Part shown: in pieces, positions 10,801 through 20,330 of the stretch
Position numbering within the stretch: position 1 is the stretch's first letter
Layout of the letters: each line of letters begins with the position of its first letter
Source: Lytechinus pictus
Lineage: Eukaryota; Echinodermata; Echinoidea; Temnopleuroida; Toxopneustidae
DNA: 64,000 nucleotides
Direction of reading: 5' to 3'
NCBI RefSeq assembly: GCF_037042905.1
Contig: NC_087259.1
Span: 19,543,501 to 19,607,500, forward strand
Translations under genes and position numbers: made by a program
The notes under the pieces: model-generated
Databases searched by the model: none
The model's input: the letters and a program-made list of their open reading frames with translations, nothing else
What the model was told of the DNA's origin: nothing

Positions 10801-11349
10801 ACAGTTTTTCGCTTAAAAAATGGAGGTAAAATTTCTACCGATTAATCTTATAAGTCCCCCCCCCCAAAAAAAAGGAGGTTTTGCTACAAAATGGAGGTTA
10901 AATTGGTCCTGAGAAATTTGATTTGAACACTGAATGTTTAAGCCCCATGTTATCTCAATCAACAGCCACTGCAAGCGCGAAGCGCGAGTGATATTTTGAT
11001 TTTTTTTTTAATGACCTGAAAGATTTGTGTTAGATAAAATATGCTGAGGGAGCTAACGGTGACTGGAAGAGAAAATTTTCAGAATTTCAAGAGTGAAAAT
11101 GCTGTTCTGGAGCACCTTACAGCTCGAGTAGGATGATAATGACAGAATTTACAATACATTCCCCCCGTTTTTCAAAATATCTGGGGAGGGACAAGTGGGG
11201 GGGGGGGGGGATGCCTCCTCCCCTTGGTGCCGCCACTGATGAAATGTGTACTCACCTACTCCTGCAATGACCTGATCAGGTCCACAACACTTAGGTGCCC
11301 CCGCAGACACGGCCAGTATCAGGGCTCCGAGGGTCACAAGTCTTAGCAT
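7611..11349 (-). CDS. Ependymin-related secreted protein (EPDR/MERP family), four coding exons
   Basis: Seen: exons 11256-11349, 10233-10390, 9597-9687 and 7611-7834 join with phases 1, 0 and 1 and GT-AG borders to give 188 residues. Residues 1-18 are a hydrophobic signal peptide (MLRLVTLGALILAVSAGA), followed by a mature start with CC (21-22). The body has a beta-rich stretch (AYITYAYGAFDFRNGDYGYY), further cysteines near 99, 112 and 160 (KCTKQP, NNCIP, ENCYPL), and sequons NYT (81) and NST (177). Known family: ependymin-related proteins are secreted, disulfide-bonded, calcium- or lipid-binding glycoproteins of about 200 residues. The spaced cysteines, the YxYxAxxxR-like strand and the C-terminal CYP motif fit; the assignment comes from motif memory, not a search. 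Odd: the usual C-terminal tail is missing. Either the protein ends at the stop at 7611 (AATAAA on this strand at 7529-7524), or the donor GTGAGT at 7639-7634 leads to an unidentified last exon. Introns are filled with MITEs. Confidence 0.8.
7901..8067. mobile_element. Poly-G foldback MITE, copy 3, in the last ependymin-related intron
   Basis: GGGGTCACGGAACCGGGGG at the left and GAAAACCGTTCCGCGGCCCC at the right are inverted ends. The interior GGCTTCAGCCCCCCAC, CATGTACAAAACGCAAAAAT and TTTTGGCTCAGCC matches copies 1 and 2. It sits only 66 bases from the exon 4 acceptor. Confidence 0.75.
8202..8793. mobile_element. TTAA foldback element (AGGAGAATGG type), intronic
   Basis: TTAA precedes AGGAGAATGGAATTC at the left, and CTCATTCTCCT precedes TTAA at the right. 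The two roughly 250-base arms are inverted copies (GATGTCACAGATGAAC against GACATCACAGATCTTG, AGTGATCTC against GAGATCACT). No ORF. Confidence 0.78.
9319..9385 (+). repeat. (GA)n followed by G-rich tract
   Basis: GAGAGAGAGAGAGAG then long G runs with A and C interruptions, in an intron of the minus-strand gene. Confidence 0.8.
9597..9687 (-). CDS. Ependymin-related gene, coding exon 3
   Basis: The acceptor follows TTTATTTATTAG and the donor is G/GTAAGT. Its 30 residues run from QVQWVIQYEG to NNCIP with two cysteines (99 and 112 of the assembled protein). It enters in phase 0 and leaves in phase 1, matching both neighbours. Confidence 0.82.
9716..9911. mobile_element. MITE with CACTCT ends and ACCCAATnTTGGGT arms
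   Basis: CACTCTAAATAAAGGTTTAC at the left and GTTTTTAGAGTG at the right, with inner palindromes ACCCAATGTTGGGT and ACCCAATATTGGGT and the mirrored block GGGAACATGC / GCATGTTCCC. It lies in intron 2 of the ependymin-related gene. Confidence 0.78.
9988..10195. repeat. Poly-C/poly-A and poly-G bounded repeat fragment
   Basis: C13A13 at the left and a G run then ACATGGACCCCCAACG at the right. The interior includes AGAGCGAAGCGAG, the motif shared with the satellite at 17 kb. It is an interspersed repeat close to exon 2 of the ependymin-related gene. Confidence 0.5.
10233..10390 (-). CDS. Ependymin-related gene, coding exon 2
   Basis: Acceptor CTTACAAAG and donor GAG/GTGAGA bound 158 bases. In phase 1 it gives 52 residues, from ATNGLELGGQ through NYTE. 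The tyrosine-rich segment is one of the conserved family strands. NYT is an N-glycosylation sequon. Confidence 0.82.
10410..10640 (+). mobile_element. Degenerate left half of a TTAA foldback element
   Basis: GGGGCACTCCGAGATGAAAA, then AATAGAGCAAAATTCAGC, AAATTTTCATCCCAATCTGA, AATAAAGTTATTG and GATGATGTCACG follow the family order. The terminal TTAA is not intact. Confidence 0.45.
11256..11349 (-). CDS. Ependymin-related gene, coding exon 1 (signal peptide)
   Basis: ATG at 11349 opens 31 codons plus one base and ends at the donor G/GTGAGT. The 5' side has a splice acceptor (TTTTATTCCTAG at about 11374-11363) followed by a short leader, so the start codon lies near the beginning of this exon. 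The hydrophobic run LVTLGALILAVSA is a typical signal peptide. A poly-G repeat (11198-11210) lies about 45 bases inside the following intron. Confidence 0.82.
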
Positions 11350-11779
11350 GTTGGAGAGTTCTAGGAATAAAAAGTTAAATTACTTCTCAAATCATCATAT
11401 AGACATTGTTATCTCAAGGGAAATCAAAGAATAGAAAATATAGCTTTAATGCTTTGCAGAAAGAATGTAATGTAATGTAAGAAGAAAGTTGGGGGGGGGG
11501 GGGTTCAAGACTACAATCACTTATGTATTAGTTTGATATTTCAACTGAGATTTCAAATGCTATGGAATGGATCCTCAAATTATAATACGCCCTGGCCCCC
11601 AGCTCCTCTGACACCAAACAGGATTTTCCTTTCCCTGCCCTCTCCTTCTCTCTCTTGCTCTGTTCTTTCTTTTACACTATCATGCTATCTCCATCAATAA
11701 CCGTATTCTGTCAAGTTCTAAGATAATATGTATGATAAAAAATGCTTCGAAGAGGAATTGAAATGAGATTAGTACTTAC

Positions 11780-11830
11780 GATATAAGGTTTACTGCCTCT
11801 GTTATATATGTTCCTTCCAGAACGACCTCC
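11780..11830 (-). promoter_or_regulatory. Possible 5' UTR exon of the ependymin-related gene
   Basis: On the minus strand a GTAAGTAC donor occupies 11779-11772, and exon 1 has an unpaired 5' acceptor, so a non-coding first exon ending at 11780 is plausible. TATATAA lies within about 20 bases upstream of the donor, which is too close to be a conventional TATA box for this exon. The true transcription start is therefore unresolved, and the 11830 end is only nominal. Confidence 0.35.
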
Positions 11831-11950
11831 TATATTACACTAGACCTATCTCCTAAAAGAGTTGAATGTAAATCGAAAAAGACCGAATAAATAATATGGT
11901 CCAACGATGGCGAGCCAAGAGGTGAAAAAGCCACAATTTTTGAATTCTCA

Positions 11951-12072
11951 GGGTCCGGTTTCACGAAACCTTGGTTGGTTCAGGACAGTTCACCGACGCC
12001 ATGCCTTTGATTGTGAGACAATGTTCAAGGCATGTCAGAGGAGAACTATACGATGATCCCGTGAAACGTTCC
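11951..12072. mobile_element. Foldback MITE with GGTTTCACG ends
   Basis: GGGTCCGGTTTCACGAAACC at the left and GATCCCGTGAAACG at the right are inverted. Inner arms GACGCCATGCCTTTGA / CAAGGCATGTC also pair. It lies just upstream of the ependymin-related gene. Confidence 0.6.
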
Positions 12073-12141
12073 TTCGCATGTTCGCTTCTAAACTGAAACT
12101 AGGGATCAAAGTCTGCATGTATTGTTGACCTAATATTTATT

Positions 12142-12175
12142 GAAATATCACGTGAAGTGAAATATCACGTGAAGT
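12142..12175. promoter_or_regulatory. Perfect 17-bp tandem duplication carrying two CACGTG E-boxes
   Basis: The unit GAAATATCACGTGAAGT occurs twice in direct succession, placing CACGTG at 12149-12154 and 12166-12171. It lies about 370 bases upstream of the putative 5' exon of the minus-strand ependymin-related gene. CACGTG is the palindromic core bound by bHLH factors such as USF, MYC/MAX and MITF. Regulation of that gene is inferred from position only. Confidence 0.4.
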
Positions 12176-13226
12176 GACACAAGTGTTCTTTATTAATTTT
12201 GTTTGCCTGGTATCACGCGACATTGAGGCATTCTCTATAGAAAGTGATGCAATATTGTCTTGCAGAAAGAAACTTGGAGAAGTGGTAGATTCGTGAAGTG
12301 AGTGAAAGGGAAAGAGGAGAGAGAGGGGGGGGGGAGATGGAAGGGGGAAGTACACGGAGAGATATGAAGAGGAGTACGGCCTATATTAAAGTTTTAAAAT
12401 GAAAATAAAATTAAACAAATGGGCTTCATTGGCATGATTGGTAAAAACGAGGATAATTGTAATGCCGAGTGTAGACCTAAAATAAATGGATGCAAAATGG
12501 GAACCACCGGATAAGATTGCTGATAGAAAAGTCATAAAAGTAGGCCTCCAGTCGGCCTAAATTTTGAAAACCACAAGAGATATTTTGATATTATATGACA
12601 ACTGGAAAAATACCATAGATTTGGCGTTTATGACTTCTTTCTGTTGAATTGTAGCAGAGAGTCAAGGATATTATCGACTCATTCAATCGATTGGCAAGCA
12701 CGTGCATAAAAGAACAAATAAAAATTGATTTTCAAAAAATGTCCCGCAAAATATCGAATGTAATATGTTTTCTCGATTATACCGTGAAGCTATGGTTCGA
12801 TGTCTTCCTGAACACGCGTTCTCGTAACTCATTTTACATCAGATTTTATGAAAATTCAAATGTTATTTTTCTTTCATTTTCTTTAGTTATTCAGATTAAC
12901 TTGTTGCTTTGATGAACTGGGGCCATGGCCTTTCCTTTGGGGTGCTGCGTGTGTTATTCCCGACCTTTCGCTGGAGAACGCGAACGCTTATTTACGACGG
13001 TAGTTGATTTTGGAAGAGACTTTTGGGCCCGTCGTCATGGCCGTAAAACTCTGTCCTGCAATGCAAATTGTGTGACATGAGATTTTTTTTTTTCGTTTCT
13101 GCAACGGAAACATTTAATATTCGTTTCGTGTGCAAAATGCTGGTTGCTACTATGGTAACAGCGATATATCCGATTTAGGACGACTTTCCAGAGCCACATT
13201 TGGTTCCTCCCAGAGCTCGAGAGGCC
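12176..13226. other. No gene recognised
   Basis: AT-rich with a short G-run/GA tract at 12318-12340. Frames of about 70 codons on either strand look like chance. Confidence 0.45.
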
Positions 13227-13534
13227 GCCCGGGGGGGGGGGGGCACTTCCATTGACGAGTGGATACCAGGCGCGACCACGCGTAAAAGGGGACAGAGTGG
13301 GCAAGTACGTTACGTATAGGCCTATAAACGTTATAATGGTGTCAAAAACGATGTTTAAAGTACTGAAAAAGGGATATATTTCCAATACTTGTAGGGTTTC
13401 ACAAGCCAAATACTTGTTAAGAGATGCATTTTCATAATCTGGAAAAGACTTGCTTCCCTTGTTTAGGGTACTTTTCGAAACCCCATGGTACTCGTGCCTG
13501 GTATCCACTCATCAATGGAAGTGATCTCCCCGGG
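13227..13534. mobile_element. Foldback element with GCACTTCCATTGACGAGTGG arms
   Basis: The left arm GGCACTTCCATTGACGAGTG then GATACCAGGCGCGACC pairs with the right arm GTGCCTGGTATCCACTCATC then AATGGAAGTG. Outer ends are a G run and CTCCCCGGG. The 157-codon minus-strand frame across it is repeat-derived. Confidence 0.75.
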
Positions 13535-13911
13535 AATTTGAATCTAATCCCCCATTTCTGGGAAAGTAAAACATAATGCCCATTACATTGTGTGCTAGAG
13601 GCATATCGTTTGTGTAGTAGGAGTAAACAAAAGAAAAAAACCCCGCAAATTCGGCTGGTGTTCAGACGTATAGGCCTATTGCATATGCTGTGTACATATC
13701 AACGCATGCGAAATGGTTTCGGCTGGAGAGGTGATCTGACCCATGGAATCAATTGCCAGTGATCCACCAATAATTCCCAATAAATGCAATATCGATTCGA
13801 TGGACTGTAATGATCTATATCTAAGCCATAATTCAGTAAGTTTTTCCTCATTCAATATGTACTCGATTTGTTTGAAAAACAACTTTCTTATCCATGTCAT
13901 AATCTATTGTG

Positions 13912-14046
13912 GACCCTGCATTTCGAATATCTCCAGCCAGCTGTCATAGTAGAGGCTCGCCGCCGGCTCAGGGGGCATATACGATGATGACCAGACGTAC
14001 ATGGTGCGGGTGTCGCGTGAAAGAATTTTGCACACGAAAAGCAGAT
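13912..14046 (-). other. Codon-like segment, possible orphan exon
   Basis: The minus strand reads CKILSRDTRTMYVWSSSYMP then PEPAASLYYDSWLEIFEMQ with mostly C or G at third positions, unlike the AT-rich surroundings. The upstream half of the frame runs into a MITE end at 14051. No good donor follows the CAG at about 13915. The family is not recognised; it could be a remnant of an exon of a neighbouring gene. Confidence 0.25.
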
Positions 14047-14050
14047 CTAT

Positions 14051-14182
14051 AGGGCCTGTATCACAAAGCTTAGCAATTAATGTAGAACAGTTTTCTATGA
14101 TTGATTCCATTGATTATAATGTACAATTAATCGTGAAAATCCAATGTACGATTAATCGCTAATTTTTGTGCTAGGGGACCCT
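14051..14182. mobile_element. MITE with GGGCCTGTATCACAAAGC termini
   Basis: AGGGCCTGTATCACAAAGCT and the right end TTTTGTGCTAGGGGACCCT are inverted, with inner arms TTAGCAATTAAT / ATTAATCGCTAA and a central AT-rich palindrome. It is related to the element at 21287-21416. Confidence 0.75.
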
Positions 14183-14369
14183 AAAGTTACCGTCCCTGAG
14201 GTTTGCGAAAGGTGGCTAATATCCATAGGCAGTACCCCCTGGAAATCTGGTAGGTATGATGAATGACAGAAATGTAATTAAAATGAACGACGTTTTGTAA
14301 GAACCCCCCTCTTCAGAATTTTCCTACACAGTGCTTGAAATAGTGCATAAATTCATCTTTTTTTCAGAT

Positions 14370-14930
14370 CGGAATATCAAATATTTTCAGCTCGAGCTTA
14401 GCCCTTGCATAATTGATTTTTATAATTAAATAAAATGTATTATAGGTCTAAATCTAAACACACGTACGCATGTATATTCAGATACGCAGCTTGTTTTTCT
14501 TTTTTAACCTGCTTAAATCATAAAGTTTCAGATCAGAATTAAAAAAATTGTGCTCGTGCTTCGCGCTCGCATCAATTGTATAGTTATATACCTATCCTGT
14601 TCATGATTACAAAAAAGTACCTAGAATGTCAATATTTTAGGAATATCAAAATTTTCATCTCGCATTTTGCGCTCGCATTATTTGATTGTTGAAATATGTG
14701 TCGTCTTCATAAGTAACTGCAACCAGTCCTTATAACAGGTTCCTTTCGATCGAGCTGAAGGTTTATTAAAAATTTCTGCTCGCGCTCGCAGTAATAATTT
14801 GTTACTTACTCATCCTGTTCAGGATCACAAAACATTGCTCAAAATGTTTTTTAAAAATTTCAGGTCGAAATACATGAAATTTTCAAAGTTTTTAGCTCGC
14901 GTTTCGCACTCGTACTATTTTATATCTATG
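14370..14930 (-). repeat. Satellite-like monomers in inverted orientation
   Basis: Blocks CTCGCGCTCGCAGTAATAA, CATCCTGTTCAGGATCACAA, TTTTCATCTCGCATTTTGCG and CCTATCCTGTTCATGATTAC are the reverse complement of the satellite at 16.75-18.06 kb. Monomers are diverged and about 110-120 bases long. Confidence 0.75.
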
Positions 14931-14967
14931 TTATTTTATAAGAATAAAGCTAAGAAGTGACTGTCAT

Positions 14968-14988
14968 ATATATATATATATATATATA
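14968..14988. repeat. Short (AT)n run
   Basis: ATATATATAT dinucleotide run preceding the longer tract at 15095. Confidence 0.8.
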
Positions 14989-15091
14989 CAGAGACATTTT
15001 TTCGGCATTACCAATTTTTCCAAAGGGTAGATAGCTCTGGGGAACCTTGATTTAAGCTACGCCTACCATTGTTCTCTTCATCAATTTCTTT

Positions 15092-15217
<126 letters not shown>

Positions 15218-15799
15218 TTTACACTTTGAAAAAGCCCTGGGAATTAAAAAAATATACAACATCTGGGTAATTTTTTCATATCTTGGGTTTGGGTCTCATC
15301 TATCCAATGAAAGTAAAAGTTTTGACAGAATGTTACACTTGAGTGAGCACTGTCCATTTTTGTAAGACTCGCAGAAATCTGTTTGCGCAGAAATGCTCTT
15401 TTTCACGTTGTGTCAAGGGGAAAGGGCGAAATCAAACTTACCGTGCGAAACATTTCTTATACACTTCCCTTGCACTTTTGGTCAATTGAAATAAAGCGGA
15501 TACATTCCAGCGTTTTGTAACAATTTTGCCACCCAAATTGAAATTTCAACACTTAGTAAGCACAATCTTTACCCTTTTTGTGCCAGCTGGATCTGAGGAC
15601 ATAACTGAATCTGAACAAAAGTTTATATTAGACATCTCCAGCATTTTTTCACTAAGTTTTCATTATTTAAAGTGGGTTTACATTTTATTTTTCATTTATA
15701 CTTGTTTCTCCACACTTTTCCATTCCCAGGGCCCTGATTCGTGCTTAATTTTTTTTTTTCAGAGTAAGTATACCTAAGTGATGTTAACAAAAACTCTTT

Positions 15800-15990
15800 T
15801 TTTTTTCGAGCAAATATACTTTATTGGTTTGATGCCAGCATATTTACAATACATAACCTAGGATACCTTCTGTGTAGGCAGAAAGGTACAAGGCATACAA
15901 ATCATGTAATATAAATAACGGAGGTTAGCAAGAAAACGGTACAACGATGTTTCCCAAGGTGTCTGAACGGAAAAAGATCTTACTGAATAT
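15800..15990 (-). mobile_element. Possible LINE 3' end on the minus strand
   Basis: It begins TTTTTTTTCGAGCAAATATA then CTTTATTGG, the reverse of an AATAAAG-containing 3' end, and holds a stem-loop (TACCTTCTG / CAGAAAGGTA at about 15861-15890) like those of the other LINE tails. No ORF is kept. Confidence 0.35.
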
Positions 15991-16295
15991 CAAGCTAATA
16001 TTTACTCAATTGTTCAGAATTTGAAGTCTACAAAATAACCAAACTGTAGTAGGCCTGTGCGGCATTTGTCTCTTGCATCATGGACCTATGTAGGTCCATG
16101 CTTACATATACTGGGCCGTGCACTTTCCACCCCATAAAAAATATATTAGGATTTTTGAGCTATTTAGGAAGGAACCTTCAAGAATGCTTACATTGTTTTC
16201 ATGTTCCGTTGCTTTTATGCTATGTTATTGTCAGTTTTAAAGTGATAATCACCCTCTTTTTTGTATTATTTGCTTACTAATCTTGGTTGGTGACA

Positions 16296-16420
16296 AATCA
16301 GGCGCGTATCCAGGATTTTGTACCCGGGGCCCCGACCTAATTTTGGCGCCCCTGTAAACTTTTCGGAAAATGGCGCCCCCGCCAGGCAATCATAGGTGCA
16401 TGTTGAACACAGACATAGTC
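16296..16420. repeat. Repeat edge (GGCGCGTATCCAGGATTTTG) left of the satellite block
   Basis: It contains GGCGCGTATCCAGGATTTTG and AATTTTGGCGCCCCTGTAAA. The latter resembles a founder unit of the minisatellite that begins 1.7 kb further on. The GTATCCAGGATTTT block is dispersed elsewhere (for example reversed at 42595). Confidence 0.4.
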
Positions 16421-16745
16421 ACATACATTACTAGTTTCCTAGTTATTAGTGTATATCTCTATGATGTTGAATTATCTTATTTCATAATCACGTGAAAAAA
16501 TGGCAATCGAAGACCCCTTTAATGTGTTTATGAAAAAAATATCCATGAATATGTTGTAATACCACTTTTTGAAAAGAATAAATGCGACCATAAAGCAAAG
16601 AATTTTAAGCACTTTGGGGTTTCAATTTAATTGAACTTCTCATCAGAGTGGTAAAATGATGTGTGCGGGAGCTGAACTTTCTTTACCAGGAGCGGATCCA
16701 GCTTTCGCCAAGGGGGGGGGGGATTTTCACTTATATGTTTCCCGA

Positions 16746-18066
16746 TCGGACATTCTAAGCACTTTTTTGCAACCTTGAACATGATGGGTATACGTATATT
16801 TAAACAATTATTGATGCGAGCGCAAAACACGAGCTGAAAAAGTTTGATATTCTGACCTAAAATTTGGACATTCTACGCACTTTTGGTAATCATGAACAGG
16901 ATGGATATCTAACTAAGCAATTGATGAAAATTTTAGATATTCTGCCTTAAAATTTGAACATCCTAAGCACTTCTGTAATCATGAACAGCATGGGCATCTA
17001 ATTATCGATGCTCGCGCAAAGCGCGTACTGAATATTTTTGATATTCCGACCCAGAACTGGACATTCTAAGCACTCTTTGTGACCATGAACAGGATAGGTA
17101 TCTAAACAATTGATGCTAGCGAGCTGAAAAAGTTTGATATTCTGACTTAAAATTTGGACATTAGAGTAAGCATTATTGGTAATCATGAAAAGGATGAGTA
17201 TCTAACAAACCATTTTATGCGAGAGCGAAGCGCGAGCTGAATATTTTTGATATTTCGACCCAGAACTGGACATTCTAAGCACTTTTTGTGACCATGAACA
17301 GGATGAGTATCTAAACAATTGATGCTAGCGCGAAGCGCGAGCTGAAAAAGTTTGATATTCTGACTTAAAATTTTGACATTAGAGTAAGCATTTTTGGTAA
17401 TCATGAACAGGATGAGTATCTAACAAAGCATTTTATGCGAGAGCGAAGCGCGAGCTGAATATTTTTGTTATTTCGTCCAAAAGTTGGACATTCTAAGCAC
17501 TTATCTAACCATGAATAGGATCGTCACCTTACAAAACAATTAATGCGAGCGCGAAGAGCGAAATGATTTTTTTTTACATTCGGACCTAAACTTTGGACTT
17601 TCTTAGCACGTTTGGTAATCATGAACAGGATGAGTATCTAACAAAGCATTTTATGCGAGAGCGAAGCGCGAGCTGAATATTTTTGATATTTCGACCCAGA
17701 ACTGGACATTCTAAGCACTTTTTGTGACCATGAACAGGATGAGTATCTAAACAATTGATGCTAGCGCGAAGCGCGAGCTGAAAAGTTTGATATTCTGACT
17801 TAAAATTTTGACATTAGAGTAAGCATTTTTGGTAATCATGAACAGGATGAGTATCTAACAAAGCATTTTATGCGAGAGCGAAGTGCGAGCTGAATATTTT
17901 TGTTATTTCGTCCAAAAGATGGACATTCTTAGCACTCATCTAACCATGAACAGGAGCGCGAAGAGCGAAATGAATTTTTTTTACATTCGGACCTAAACTT
18001 TGGACTTTCTTAGCACGTTTGGTAATCATGAACAGGATGGGCATCTAACTAAGCATTAGATGCGAA
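16746..18066 (+). repeat. Satellite array, 105-113 bp monomers with 218 bp dimer period
   Basis: Anchor GCGAAGCGCGAGCTG recurs at 17225, 17443, 17661 and 17878 (steps 218, 218, 217), with half-unit anchors at 17330, 17551 and 17766. Monomers share CATGAACAGGATGAGTATCT and GGACATTCTAAGCACTT. Dimers 1 and 3 are nearly identical, and dimers 2 and 4 are nearly identical, so the higher-order unit is about 436 bases. The first part (16746-17010) is more diverged. Minus-strand frames inside are artefacts. Confidence 0.9.
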
Positions 18067-20160
18067 CAAACATGGATTTGGCACCCCCGGTCAAACATCA
18101 AATTGGCGCCCCAAAGGTCGAATACTATTTTTGCGCCCTCTCCCTAGGTAGAACATGAATTTAGCGCCCATGGACAAACATCAAATTGGCCCTATATGTC
18201 GAACATCAATTCGGCCCCCAGGTTAAAGATTAATTCGGCGCCCAAACTTTAATTCGGCGCCCAAAATTTAATTCGGCGCTCCCCTAGGTCGAACATAAAT
18301 TCGGCGCCTAGTATGTCGGACGTCAATTCGGCACCCCTAGGTTGAAAATCAATTCGCCCCCCCTAGGACGAACATCAATTCGGCGCTCCCCTAGGTAAAA
18401 CATAAATTTGGCGCCCCCCCCCCCTAGGTAAAACATCAATTCGGCGCCCCCTAGGTTAAACATCGATTCGACGCCCCTATGTCGAACATCAATTCGGCGC
18501 CCCCCTTTGTCAAACATAAATTCGGCGCTCCCCTAGATAAAACATCAAATTCGGCGCAACCCTAGGTAAAACATCAATTCGGCCCCCCCCCCCCTAGGTA
18601 AAACATCATTTCGGCGCCCCCAGCCTAGGTCGGACATCAAGTCGGCGCCCTAGTATGTCGGACATCAATTCGGCACCCCTAGGTAGACCATCAATTCGGC
18701 GCCCCTAGGACGAACATCAATTCGGCGCTCCCCTAGGTAAAACATCAATTCGGCGCCCGCCCCCCCCCCCTTGGTTGAACACCGATTCGGCGCCCTTAGG
18801 ACGAACATCAATTTGGTGCTCCCCTAGGTTGAACGTCAATTCGGCGCCCCCAGGTTGAAAATCAATTTGGCTCTCTAAGTCGAACATCAATTCGGCGCCC
18901 CCTAAGTAAACATCGATTCAGCGCCCCCAGCCTGGGTCGGACATCGAGTCGGCGCCCCTAGGTTGAACCTTAATTCGGCGCACCCCCTTGGTTAAACACC
19001 AATTCGGCGCCCCTATGTCGAACATGAATTCGGCGCCCCTAGGAGGAACATCAATTCGGCGCTCCCCGAGGTAAAACATAAATTTGGCGCCCTCTAGGTA
19101 AAATATTAATTCGGCGCCTCTCCCCCTAGGTTGAACATCAATTCGGCGCTCCCCTAGGTTGAATACCAATTCGGATTTCCTAAGTCGAACATCGATTCGG
19201 CGACCCTATTTCGGATATTCGGCGTCTCTAGGTCGAACGTCAATTTGGCACCCCTATGTCAAACTTCGATTCGGCTATCCCCCAGGTCGAACACAATTCG
19301 ACGCCCCCTATTTCGAACATCAATATGGCGCCACCCTTTTTCGAACATCAATTCGGCGCCCCTATGTCGAATATCAATTCGGCGCCCCCCTTTGTCAAAC
19401 ATCAATTCGGCGCTCCCCTAGGTAAAACATCAATTCGGCGCTCCCCTAGGTAAAACATCAATTCGGCGCTCCCCTAGGTAAAACATCAATTCGGCGCTCC
19501 CCTAGGTAAAACATCAATTCGGCGCCCGCCCCCCCCCCTTGGTTGAACACCGATTCGGCGCCCTTAGGACGAACATCAATTCGGTGCTGCCCTAGGTTGA
19601 ACGTCAATTCGGCGCCCCCAGGTTGAACATCAATTTGGCTCTCTAAGTCGAACATCAATTCGGCGCCCCCTAAGTAAACATCGATTCAGCGCCCCCAGCC
19701 TGGGTCGGACATCGAGTCGGCGCCCCTAGGTTGAACCTTAATTCGGCGCACCCCCTTGGTTGAACATCAATTCGGCGCTCCCCTAGGTAAAACATAAATT
19801 TGGCGCCCTCTAGGTAAAATATTAATTCGGCGCCCCTCCCCCTAGGTTGAACATCAATTCGGCGCTCCCCTAGGTTGAATACCAATTCGGATTTCCTAAG
19901 TCGAACATCGATTCGGCGCCCCTATGTCGGATATTCGGCGTCCCTAGGTCGAACGCCAATTTGGCGCCCCTATGTCGAACTTCGATTCGGCTATCCCCCA
20001 GGTCGAACACAAATTCGACGCCCCCTATTTCGAACATCAATATGGCGCCACCCTTTTTCGAACATCAATTTGGCGCCCCTATGTCGGACATCAATTCGGC
20101 GCCCCTAGGTCGAACAGCAATTTGGAGCCCCCCAAGGTCGAACATCAATTTGACGCCCCC
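18067..20160 (+). repeat. 2.1-kb minisatellite of 26-28 bp units
   Basis: The unit consensus is close to AATTCGGCGCCCCTAGGTCG + AACATC, with variants GTAAAACATC and GTTGAACATC. Most units carry the palindromes GGCGCC and CCTAGG. Some 75 units are present, with poly-C expansions at 18413, 18582, 18760 and 19528. Open frames exist in several frames because few units contain stops. The array contains an internal segmental duplication (see findings). Confidence 0.93.
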
Positions 20161-20330
20161 TTCTTTTTTTCCCCTTCTCTCCTTCTATCCCCTTTTTTTC
20201 TCTTTCTCTTCTTCTTTTCCTCCTTTTTCCCCCTTCTTTTTCCCTTTCTTTTCTTCCTCTTTTTGGCGTCCCCTTTTTCGCCTACCGGGGGGGGGGGGGG
20301 GGGGGGGCGGGCCCCGAGGGCCCCTTAGTA
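20161..20330 (+). repeat. Polypyrimidine tract then poly-G edge of the minisatellite block
   Basis: About 110 bases of almost pure C/T, then GGCGTCCCCTTTTTCGCCTA, a run of about 20 G with one C, and GGGCCCCGAGGGCCCC. Confidence 0.85.

Noticed and set aside
13035-13508. 157-codon minus-strand frame
   Set aside because: It runs through the foldback element at 13227-13534 including its G run; the symmetry explains the open frame.
17000-17880. CRISPR-like regular repeats
   Set aside because: The spacers between anchors are themselves homologous, so this is a tandem satellite and not repeats with unique spacers; the context is eukaryotic.
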